Positions 1 to 6,257 of a stretch of DNA of 15,113 bases are shown here, in pieces (positions within the stretch are counted from its first letter, which is position 1; every line of letters starts with the position of its first letter). The stretch is taken from assembly GCA_028714615.1 (NCBI GenBank), contig JAQTMA010000096.1, positions 1 through 15,113 on the forward strand. Reading direction: 5' to 3'. The notes beneath the pieces are model-generated. The model saw nothing but the letters and a program-made list of their open reading frames with translations, did not search any database and was not told the DNA's origin. The position numbers and the translations under genes were made by a program. The DNA comes from Anaerolineaceae bacterium (GTDB lineage Bacteria > Chloroflexota > Anaerolineae > Anaerolineales > Anaerolineaceae).

Positions 1-416
1 GGTCGGCTACGGATGGTTTTTCCGAAAACGCCTGGTTGAAGATCAATCTGCGCTTGCCACCAAGCATAACCGTCGGGCAGGTGAGCGAGCAATTGGAAGC
101 CAGCAAGGCAGATGGCTCCCTGCAGTTAGGGGAAAGCATTGCCGCCTACCGGGCAGAGAAAAACACGCCCATTGTCCGCGGCTTTTTGGCTGCGGTGCGT
201 GGCGAGGGGGGTGAGCCGGCATTTACCTTAAAAACCGGCACCTCGGATATGAACCTGGTTGCACCGGTCTGGCAGTGCCCGGCGGTGGCTTACGGCCCGG
301 GCGATTCAAGCTTGGACCATACCCCGCAGGAGCATATTTCTTTGATTGAATACCAAAAGAGCATCCGGGTGTTGGTCCGGGTGCTCGAACAGGTAGAAAG
401 TCTTTTCACAGGGTAG
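1..416 (+). CDS. lysK: [LysW]-lysine/ornithine hydrolase, C-terminal part (left edge cut)
   Basis: This is the 3' end of a gene for a zinc-dependent M20-family deacylase. In the LysW route of lysine (and sometimes arginine) biosynthesis the enzyme releases the finished amino acid from the carrier protein LysW in the cytoplasm. The frame is open from position 3 to the left edge and stops with TAG at 414-416, leaving about 137 codons of a protein that usually has 340-380 residues. Two stretches match the family. One is the DGFSENAWLKINLRLP segment at the start, from the dimerisation lid. The other is KTGTSDMN followed by an AYGPGDSSLDHTPQEHI segment, which carries the conserved C-terminal Glu/His of LysK and ArgE-like enzymes. 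The ATG/TTG-type start inside the window (TTG at 36) is not real, because similarity runs through it. The N-terminal metal site lies outside the window. ArgE/DapE relatives are the alternative, but the KTGTSDMN motif favours LysK. Confidence 0.85.
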   Translation, partial: SATDGFSENAWLKINLRLPPSITVGQVSEQLEASKADGSLQLGESIAAYRAEKNTPIVRGFLAAVRGEGGEPAFTLKTGTSDMNLVAPVWQCPAVAYGPGDSSLDHTPQEHISLIEYQKSIRVLVRVLEQVESLFTG

Positions 417-435
417 GGGGCGGTGGTTTTAAGGA

Positions 436-2274
436 TTACTTCTTTAAATGATAGGGGACCTCGATAATTACTCGCTGGAAGCCAACCTGCCGCCGCCGGT
501 ACAGCAGCGCGGTACGGATCAACCAGGCAGACTGGTTATGCAAGATAGCTTGCCACCAGCGATGGGGAATAAACTCCGGCAAGATCAGCACAGCGGATTG
601 GCCGTCGTTGTGCTCTCGATCCGTCTTATCCAGGTAATCCAGGAGAGGGCCCACGAGGGAACGGTAGGGCGAGGGAATCACCACCAGGGGGACGTCTGGC
701 CACCATTCCGCCCATTCCTGGCACACCTTTTTACTGGCCCCGGATTCCAGTTCAATATACACAGCGGTTACCTGGCTGCTGATCGAGCATGCGAAAGCAA
801 CGGCATCGACTATCCCGCGATGCACGCCGGAGATGGGGAGGACGATGCGGGGAGTGGGCGCCGGTTTCAGCGAGGGTGGCAGCCCATGCAGGGAAAGTTG
901 GAGTGCGACCCGGCGATAGTGAGACCTGATGCGCAGGAACAATGTCACGATCAATGGGATGAGCAGGATCGAGATCCAGGCGCCTTGGATGAATTTGCTG
1001 AACCCAATAATCAAGAGGGCTGAAGCCGTTACAGTTGCCCCCAGTCCGTTGATACCGGCTTTCAATTGCCAACCTCGTTCTCTGGAGCGGAGCCAATGGA
1101 TCACCATCCCGGTTTGCGAGAGAGTGAACGCCAGGAACGCCCCAATCGCGAAAAGAGGGACCAGGGAATGGGTGTCCCCATTAAAAATCAGGATTAACCC
1201 GGCGGTTGCAACCGCCAGGATGCCGATCCCGTTGGCGAATACCAGGCGATCGCCCAACCCGGTAAACTGGCGTGGCAGGAAGCGGTCCTGGGCTAGAATG
1301 GCGGCTACCCGCGGAAACCCTGCGAAACTGGTATTGGCTGCAACCGCCAGGATCAGCAAGGTGGAGCCTTGCACCAAATAATATGCGGCGCCAGTCCCCA
1401 AGAGCCGGTGAGATAATGCCGAGAGGATGGTCTCATCTGGACCGGCGATCACCCCCAGGAACTGGGTCAGCGCAATACTCCCGATAAACAGGAGTCCCAT
1501 GAGCAAGCCCATCCAAAACAGCGTTGTTTGGGCGTTCTTCACTTGAGGGGGTTGAAATACCGGCACCCCGTTGCTGATTGACTCTATTCCGGTGAGGGCG
1601 GTGCAGCCGGCGGCGAAAGCGTGCAAAATGAGGATAAGGGTCAGCGGCTGTATTGCTGAAGGGGCCACGGCAGCCAGCGGCATCGGGCCTTCACGCAGCA
1701 GGCGCAGTCCCCCATAGGCCAGCATCGGAAGGTATGTGAACAAGAATAGGTAGACCGGGATCGCCATGATCGTGCCGGTCTCGCGCAGGCCGCGCAGATT
1801 GGCCAGGGTGATAAGCAGGAGGATCCCGAGCGCCAGGGGTACCCGATACGTCCAGAGAGCCGGGAATGCTGAGGCGATCGCTGCTACTCCTGCCGTCAGG
1901 CTAACTGCGGCAGTTAATATGTAGTCGATCAACAGCGCCGCCGCCGCCGCCAGCCCGGGGAGCGTGCCTAAGTTTTCACGAGCGACGACGTAAGAACCGC
2001 CCCCGGAAGGATAGCCGCGGATGGTTTGGGCATACGACAGCGCCACGATCACCAGCAGCGCGGTAATCGCTACCCCAATCGGGAATGAGAAACCGAGTCC
2101 AATAGACCCGGCGGCTAACAGCCCCAGGTAGATTTCCTGGTTGGCATAAGCGATCGACGATAATGCATCTGGTGAAAAGGCTGCCAGAGCACGGATCTTG
2201 TTGAGCCGCTCACCCACCATTTCATAGGTTGGCAGCGGTGAACCGATGATCAGGTCTTTGAGGTGATTGAACAA
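436..2274 (-). CDS. KimA-like APC-superfamily potassium transporter
   Basis: This is a 612-residue integral membrane protein with about 12 hydrophobic segments (residues 35-455) and a soluble C-terminal domain (about 470-612). KimA-type proteins are proton-coupled K+ importers of the KUP-like branch of the APC superfamily. The match lies in the N-terminal FSPDALSSIAYA segment, the YPSGGGSYVVA loop (89-98), the ALLIDYILTAAVS helix (112-124) and the ALTGIESISNGVP motif (226-238). From memory, Bacillus subtilis KimA coordinates K+ through D36, Y43, D117 and T121. The same residues occur here at the same numbers, counted from the TTG start. That start (2272-2274) has an AGGA at 2282-2285, seven bases upstream. 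Many relatives are labelled 'amino acid permease', which is the main alternative. The gene converges on lysK with a 19-bp gap. No c-di-AMP (ydaO-type) riboswitch was recognisable upstream. Confidence 0.8.
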   Translation of the reverse strand: MFNHLKDLIIGSPLPTYEMVGERLNKIRALAAFSPDALSSIAYANQEIYLGLLAAGSIGLGFSFPIGVAITALLVIVALSYAQTIRGYPSGGGSYVVARENLGTLPGLAAAAALLIDYILTAAVSLTAGVAAIASAFPALWTYRVPLALGILLLITLANLRGLRETGTIMAIPVYLFLFTYLPMLAYGGLRLLREGPMPLAAVAPSAIQPLTLILILHAFAAGCTALTGIESISNGVPVFQPPQVKNAQTTLFWMGLLMGLLFIGSIALTQFLGVIAGPDETILSALSHRLLGTGAAYYLVQGSTLLILAVAANTSFAGFPRVAAILAQDRFLPRQFTGLGDRLVFANGIGILAVATAGLILIFNGDTHSLVPLFAIGAFLAFTLSQTGMVIHWLRSRERGWQLKAGINGLGATVTASALLIIGFSKFIQGAWISILLIPLIVTLFLRIRSHYRRVALQLSLHGLPPSLKPAPTPRIVLPISGVHRGIVDAVAFACSISSQVTAVYIELESGASKKVCQEWAEWWPDVPLVVIPSPYRSLVGPLLDYLDKTDREHNDGQSAVLILPEFIPHRWWQAILHNQSAWLIRTALLYRRRQVGFQRVIIEVPYHLKK

Positions 2275-2656
2275 GGAGCGTTCCTATAACCGTCGGCCGG
2301 GACTATCCCGCCAGGATCGACAGTTACATTATAGGCCTGTATCCGAATTTTGGATTTGCTTTTTTGGGGATTTCAGTCAACCCCACGGCGATTCTCCATG
2401 AATCAGGGGTTTGTGTTTTTACCGGAATGGAGTATGATTCTAACCTAACGAATTTGCGTCATTCTAGGGTTTTTAGTTCCGCCAATAGAAAGCAATCAGT
2501 GGTCTCTTGATCAATCGACAGGTGAGCTTGGCGTTATTGCACCGGGCAGGCATTTCCATGACGCTGGTCAAGCAATATGCGCTGTTGTCCACCGCGCCCA
2601 GGAAAGTCGCAACTTATATTTAGCTAACGGTGGAAACCGGTAAAAAAGGAGATAAC
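2275..2656. other. Divergent intergenic region, 382 bp
   Basis: This gap separates the divergent KimA-like gene and the small coiled-coil gene. It holds the candidate -10 for the KimA-like gene (2328-2333), the ATCC-N7-GGAT repeat (2341-2355), and a weak stem (TGGGG at 2365-2369 with CCCCA at 2381-2385). The stem has no following T-run, so it is not a convincing terminator. For the plus-strand gene, TATGAT at 2433-2438 is a possible but poor -10. A 38-codon plus-strand frame (TTG at 2507 to TAG at 2621-2623) is open but unrecognised and lacks a ribosome-binding site. I saw no tRNA, no recognisable riboswitch and no mobile element. Confidence 0.5.
2328..2333 (-). promoter_or_regulatory. Candidate -10 element for the KimA-like gene
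   Basis: A perfect TATAAT reads on the minus strand at 2333-2328, which would place the transcript start near 2321 and give a leader of roughly 47 nt. No good -35 hexamer lies 16-18 bp upstream; that zone instead holds a small inverted repeat, ATCC-N7-GGAT at 2341-2355, which could be an activator or repressor site. The support is the hexamer alone, so this remains tentative. Confidence 0.35.
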
Positions 2657-2902
2657 ATGTGGATCGAATATGTGCGGGACGGCCTGAAGAAAGGTCAACT
2701 GGTATTTCGGCGTTCGGTTATTGAAAAGCTGATGGAGGAGGTGGATCACCTCAAGACAACTCAAGGCGACAATGCCGAAGTGGCTACATTAAAACATGAG
2801 TTGGCGGTAGCCAAGAAGCAATATCGCGATCTGAACATCCGCTTGCACCAGGTGAAAGCTGTTCATTTGGACAATGAGACAGATGAACGCAGTCTATCGT
2901 GA
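2657..2902 (+). CDS. Hypothetical small protein, probable coiled coil (81 aa)
   Basis: I do not recognise this protein. The ATG at 2657 is preceded by AAGGAG at 2646-2651 with a five-base gap, an excellent ribosome-binding site. The GTG at 2630 in the same frame has none, so the short version is chosen. The product is highly charged and has no signal peptide or membrane segment. Residues 1-20 are mixed (MWIEYVRDGLKKGQ...). Residues 22-68 are rich in Glu, Lys and Leu and look like one long helix, probably a coiled coil (IEKLMEEVDHLK, then ATLKHELAVAKKQYRDL). It stands alone between a divergent transporter gene and the 3' end of the catabolic operon, so the context gives no function. Dimerisation or a small regulatory or adaptor role is conceivable but unsupported. 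Confidence 0.7.
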   Translation: MWIEYVRDGLKKGQLVFRRSVIEKLMEEVDHLKTTQGDNAEVATLKHELAVAKKQYRDLNIRLHQVKAVHLDNETDERSLS

Positions 2903-3030
2903 TAAATTTCCCACTAAGCTAATCTTATCGATATTGGATGTTTGCGCCGGTTACCCACACGAGCTCCACCATCCAGATCGACTTCGCTGCCCTTGGGCTG
3001 CAGAGCATGGCCGATAAGAGCTGGTGGTTG

Positions 3031-3987
3031 TCAGCAACGGACAGTCTCGGCCGCCTGTTTTAGCCGCTCAAAAACCGCTGGGGTCAGGTCAAAATGGAGT
3101 ACCTGGGCGACGACCTGGGTCCATCCGTGGACAAAATAGAGCCATCCATCTTCAACCACCACCTTCCGGCTACCAACTTGCGCTTCAGCCTGGTGCAAAA
3201 AGTCCAGTTCGCCGCGATAGTTGAACTCCCAGGCGATGCTCTTCATCGGGAACTTGCCGTTCCAGGTGATCGGAGACCCAGGCGTATCTTTGCCCATCCC
3301 GGTCGCATTGATGATAATGCTGGAGGGGGGGATCTTCTCCATGATTTCATCATTGATCGCCGGATCTGAATTCTGGATGTATTTCACTTCGATATCGGTT
3401 TTAAGTCCACCTACCATCTCCCTGGCATGTTCCAGCCTTCCGCCTGAACGGTTTACAAAGGTGAAACGCCGGGGACGATCGCCCTTATCCTGCTTGTTGT
3501 TGAGGTGCAGAAAAGTGGCAATGGCTGAACCACCCGATCCAAAGCAGAGCACCTCTCCACCGGTTTTTGCAAAATAATCTTTTCCGATAATGGCATCCAG
3601 GCTTAATCCGGAAGTAATTGGGTCCTTGGCATGGCCCTCCAAACGCCCCTCGAGCTTGGAAATGCTGGAGATTTCGCCGGTGATGTGTGCATATGGATCG
3701 AGATAATCGAACATATCTCGCGTGGCAGTCAGCAGGTCTATCTTATGGGTGGTCACCAATGCTCCCAGCGACAGGGGATCGCATTTGATTTGGGCAACCG
3801 CCCGCCGGTAGACTTCTGGATCATCATGGATCTTACAATCGCAGCCTTCAATGACCACATCTCCCCGCCCTAATACTTTCATCCAGAGAGGGAAGACCTT
3901 TATGATTGAGGATTTTGTGGTGGTGACTCCTATAAAGTAAAACGTAGGCACGGTCTTGGTTGTAATCGGATAGTTGAACTGGTTCAT
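3031..3987 (-). CDS. Divergent shikimate dehydrogenase (AroE)-like protein
   Basis: This 318-residue protein has the two-domain architecture of shikimate/quinate dehydrogenases, which are NAD(P)-dependent enzymes acting on a ring alcohol. The nucleotide-binding loop is GSGGSA (150-155), the adenosine-phosphate contact motif is FVNRSGGR (177-184), and INATGMG (226-232) is typical of the family. The catalytic Lys and Asp appear conserved: K82 in LVTTHK, and D122 in the segment GHAKDP that aligns with the usual GYNTDG. The N-terminal substrate motif (usually SxS with a following HN) is replaced by VTTTKSSIIK, and the usual NTD becomes AKD. The substrate is therefore probably not shikimate. The start is set at the ATG at 3987 because AGGAG (3994-3998) is six bases away; it directly abuts the other ATG at 3993. 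It is the last gene of the operon, 20 bp after the aldolase. The protein is a little longer than the common AroE (about 270-290 aa). Confidence 0.75.
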   Translation of the reverse strand: MNQFNYPITTKTVPTFYFIGVTTTKSSIIKVFPLWMKVLGRGDVVIEGCDCKIHDDPEVYRRAVAQIKCDPLSLGALVTTHKIDLLTATRDMFDYLDPYAHITGEISSISKLEGRLEGHAKDPITSGLSLDAIIGKDYFAKTGGEVLCFGSGGSAIATFLHLNNKQDKGDRPRRFTFVNRSGGRLEHAREMVGGLKTDIEVKYIQNSDPAINDEIMEKIPPSSIIINATGMGKDTPGSPITWNGKFPMKSIAWEFNYRGELDFLHQAEAQVGSRKVVVEDGWLYFVHGWTQVVAQVLHFDLTPAVFERLKQAAETVRC

Positions 3988-3993
3988 CTTCAT

Positions 3994-3998
3994 CTCCT
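3994..3998 (-). promoter_or_regulatory. Ribosome-binding site deciding the AroE-like start
   Basis: AGGAG on the minus strand lies immediately next to an ATG at 3993 (zero spacing, not workable) and six bases before a second in-frame ATG at 3987. The spacing makes the second ATG the start. Confidence 0.7.
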
Positions 3999-4007
3999 GA
4001 TAGTCGA

Positions 4008-4658
4008 TCAGCTCTTGTTCCGAGCTGTTCGCACGACTGCGATGAATTCGCTCGCGCGGCGGGTAATTTCATCGAACTTGCCCTCTTTAGCCAGTTGCGG
4101 GGGGCAGAGCTCGCTGCCGGCTCCTACTGCTTCCACTCCGGCAGCAAACCAATCCGCCATGTTGCCCGCATTGACACCCCCGGTCGGCATCATGGGAATG
4201 TAAGGGAATGGCCCCTTGAGGGCTTTGATGTAGGCAGGTCCGGCGAGCGATCCGGGAAAAATTTTGACGACATCCGAACCCAGGCTGTAGGCCTGGAAGA
4301 CCTCTGTTGGGGTCAAAGCGCCGGCCATCGTCGCAAGGCCGCTCGCCGCCATAGCACTGACCAGTTCTTTTTCACAGATCGGGCTGACCAGAAAATTCGC
4401 GCCCGCTGCTTTGGCTGTAATGGCTTGTTTTGGATCGGTCAGTGTGCCAATTCCAAGCACGATTTCATCGCCAAACTTCTTAACCAGGCTTCTGACGACT
4501 TCTTCTGCATTCGGCGTGGAATAGGTGATCTCGATGCCTTTTACGCCGCCCTTCACCAGCGCCTCTACCATTTGGACGGTGAGTTCGGCGGATGGCCCGC
4601 GGATGACGGCGAGTAACCCGAGTTCTTTAATTTTTTGCAGTACATCAGTTTTATTCAT
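4008..4658 (-). CDS. KDPG/KHG-type aldolase (2-dehydro-3-deoxy-phosphogluconate aldolase family)
   Basis: This 216-residue class I aldolase has the full family length. It would cleave a 2-keto-3-deoxy sugar-acid phosphate to pyruvate plus an aldehyde (glyceraldehyde 3-phosphate for KDPG) through a Schiff base. The Schiff-base Lys is K132 in VVKIFPGS, the general acid/base Glu is E43 in GIEITYSTP, and the phosphate-binding loop is PTGGV (158-162). GIGTL (69-73) and FLVSP (89-93) are also characteristic. The Arg that follows Glu in Escherichia coli Eda (EVTLR) is Ser47 here. That change is common in relatives with broader or different specificity (KHG, KDPGal), so the exact substrate is open. 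The ATG at 4658 has GGAG six bases upstream. The gene sits between a hydroxyacid dehydrogenase and the AroE-like gene, and no dehydratase that would make its substrate is in the window. Confidence 0.9.
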   Translation of the reverse strand: MNKTDVLQKIKELGLLAVIRGPSAELTVQMVEALVKGGVKGIEITYSTPNAEEVVRSLVKKFGDEIVLGIGTLTDPKQAITAKAAGANFLVSPICEKELVSAMAASGLATMAGALTPTEVFQAYSLGSDVVKIFPGSLAGPAYIKALKGPFPYIPMMPTGGVNAGNMADWFAAGVEAVGAGSELCPPQLAKEGKFDEITRRASEFIAVVRTARNKS

Positions 4659-4684
4659 CAGGGTCTCCAGGATGAGTGTTAAAA

Positions 4685-5650
4685 TTATTTGATCCGGTGC
4701 AGGGGTTCCTCACCGCGCAGCACCGCCATGCAATCATTCAGCGCCATCCACCCCATATTGCTGGTCGCGCCGTCGGTCTGAGCGCCCAGGTGGGGTGTGG
4801 CAATCACTTGGGGCAAGGCCAGGAGCGGATGATGGGGATCCGGTGGTTCGATCGTAAAGGCATCTAACCCGACCCCGCGCAAGTGCCCGCTTTGCAATGC
4901 TTCCAGCAAGTCGTTTTCATCCACGACCTCACCGCGGGATGTGTTCACCAAGAAGGAGCCTCTCTTCATGCGGCCCAAAAACTCTCGGTTGACCAGGTTG
5001 CGCGTCTCAGGCAGCAGCGGGAGGTGCAGGCTAATGAAATCAGCTTGTTGGATGACCACCTCCAGCGGAGCGAGTTCGATGTTATGACTGGTGGCGTAAA
5101 CTGGATCTGCCAGCGGGTCGTAGGCCAGGATATGGCAGTCGAAGCCGGAAAGCCGGCGGGCGAGCTGTTTTCCTATAGCTCCCAACCCGAGAATACCGAT
5201 GGTTTTGCCTTCTAACGACATACCCGACAGGCGCGGCCATTTCCCCTGCTGGACGGCCTGCGCCGCCTCGGGGATCTGCCGTGCTAAGGCCAGGATCAGC
5301 CCCAAGGCCAATTCCGCAACGGACACCGAATTCGCCCCAGGTGTATTCGTGACAATAATTCCTTTTTCTTTCGCCGCCCCAAGGTCGACATTATCTACAC
5401 CGACACCATAGCGGGCAATCACCTTCAGCCGATCAGCAGTCTGCAAGGCTTCGCGATTGATCTCATCTAAACCAGCGAGGTAACCGTCCACGCAAGGCAA
5501 AAGGTTAGCGACCTGTTCGGCTGTCAGCGGTTTCCCGGTCGGGTTGTAGACAACTTCCCCGACGAGGCTTTCCAATTCTGTTTTGAGGCGGCTGTCGTTC
5601 TTGCCATAGGAGGTCGGTGTGACCAGCAAGCGGCATTGTTTTAAATCCAT
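4685..5650 (-). CDS. D-2-hydroxyacid dehydrogenase (phosphoglycerate dehydrogenase-like)
   Basis: This is a 321-residue NAD-dependent D-isomer-specific 2-hydroxyacid dehydrogenase. It contains the Rossmann motif GLGAIG (155-160) with an acidic D178 after the second strand (YDPL), which favours NAD. The catalytic triad is R239 (NTSRG), E268 (IEP) and H287 (TPHLG). It lacks the C-terminal ACT/serine-binding domains of long SerA proteins, and it sits in a catabolic operon, so a role in serine synthesis is unlikely. Interconverting a 2-keto and a 2-hydroxy sugar acid is more plausible, but this is inference. The frame is open to 5782, but the start is placed at the ATG at 5650, where the protein begins MDLKQCRLLV. 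That gives a GAGG five bases upstream and a seven-base gap after the preceding gene's TGA; the longer version would overlap that gene by 125 bp. Confidence 0.88.
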   Translation of the reverse strand: MDLKQCRLLVTPTSYGKNDSRLKTELESLVGEVVYNPTGKPLTAEQVANLLPCVDGYLAGLDEINREALQTADRLKVIARYGVGVDNVDLGAAKEKGIIVTNTPGANSVSVAELALGLILALARQIPEAAQAVQQGKWPRLSGMSLEGKTIGILGLGAIGKQLARRLSGFDCHILAYDPLADPVYATSHNIELAPLEVVIQQADFISLHLPLLPETRNLVNREFLGRMKRGSFLVNTSRGEVVDENDLLEALQSGHLRGVGLDAFTIEPPDPHHPLLALPQVIATPHLGAQTDGATSNMGWMALNDCMAVLRGEEPLHRIK

Positions 5651-5657
5651 CGTGGCC

Positions 5658-6236
5658 TCATTCTGCTTGATAGCGTGGGTTATCGATGATTTCAATCCCA
5701 TTTTCACCCTCGATGACCAGTTTTCGGAAACCAAGCCGCTCGATGGTACCGTAATCGTGCCCGGCGTTGCCCGGGTAGGCAAAGAAAGTCACCAGGTCCT
5801 CTTGCCGGGAAGTGCACACGGAGCGATGCGCCCAGCGAGGAGGAACGTAGAGGATGATCCCGGGGGCTAAAGCCTCAACGCTGGTTTTCCCTTCGGGGGT
5901 TTCCATGACCATGTACCCTTCCCCTTTCAGGCAATAGTAAATCTCGGCCGTGGCGATTACTGAATGGAAGTGACCTTTGGTCATGAAGTACTCGCACCCG
6001 ACTTTTCCCGGGTGTACGATTGAAATCCCCATTAAGAATTCACCCTCCACCTCGGGGCGGCGAATTTCATAGACTTCATAGATCAAAGGATCCTTGTCCG
6101 CGAGCATTTTTTGATAGAGTTCTTCCTCAAAAAACTGGCCTTTCAACGCAGATAAGCGCCGTTCGATGTGGTTGTCGACGCGCGATGGGATTGCACCAGG
6201 CAATGGAAGCGTAAATGTAAAGGGTAGGTCGCTCAT
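5658..6236 (-). CDS. Cupin-type (archaeal-type) glucose-6-phosphate isomerase
   Basis: This 192-residue metal-dependent cupin closely resembles the phosphoglucose isomerase of Thermococcales, which interconverts glucose 6-phosphate and fructose 6-phosphate and is unrelated to the ordinary bacterial Pgi. The family signature runs from HPGKVGCEYFMTKGHFH to AEIYYCLKGEG (residues 75-107). It continues with YVPPRWAHR (130-138) and the C-terminal AGHDYGTI and DNPRY segments. The metal ligands by alignment are H89, H91, E98 and H137, all present. The length matches the archaeal enzymes (about 190 aa). An AAGGA lies five bases before the ATG at 6236. The gene is embedded between the hydrolase gene (21 bp) and the hydroxyacid dehydrogenase gene (7 bp), so it probably serves the pathway of this operon rather than housekeeping glycolysis. 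Acting on another aldose/ketose phosphate pair is possible. Confidence 0.9.
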   Translation of the reverse strand: MSDLPFTFTLPLPGAIPSRVDNHIERRLSALKGQFFEEELYQKMLADKDPLIYEVYEIRRPEVEGEFLMGISIVHPGKVGCEYFMTKGHFHSVIATAEIYYCLKGEGYMVMETPEGKTSVEALAPGIILYVPPRWAHRSVCTSRQEDLVTFFAYPGNAGHDYGTIERLGFRKLVIEGENGIEIIDNPRYQAE

Positions 6237-6257
6237 TATCTTCCTTCCGTGAATGGA

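Noticed and set aside
448..1023. A 191-codon plus-strand frame opposite the KimA-like gene
   Set aside because: The minus-strand protein has clear family motifs throughout; this frame has none and is a shadow.
2365..2385. TGGGG-N11-CCCCA stem as a terminator in the intergenic region
   Set aside because: The T-run precedes the stem on the plus strand and becomes an A-run after it on the minus strand, so it fits neither direction.
2990..3001. GCCC-TT-GGGC hairpin downstream of the operon as a terminator
   Set aside because: The stem is only four base pairs with a two-base loop and no T-run on either strand.
2911..3030. In-frame continuation of 38 codons after the TGA of the AroE-like gene, ending in TAG
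   Set aside because: The family's C-terminal helix is already complete before the TGA, the base after the stop does not favour readthrough, and open frames of this length are common at this GC content.
5651..5782. Longer N-terminus for the D-2-hydroxyacid dehydrogenase
   Set aside because: It would overlap the cupin isomerase gene by 125 bp, adds residues without family similarity, and the ATG at 5650 has its own ribosome-binding site.
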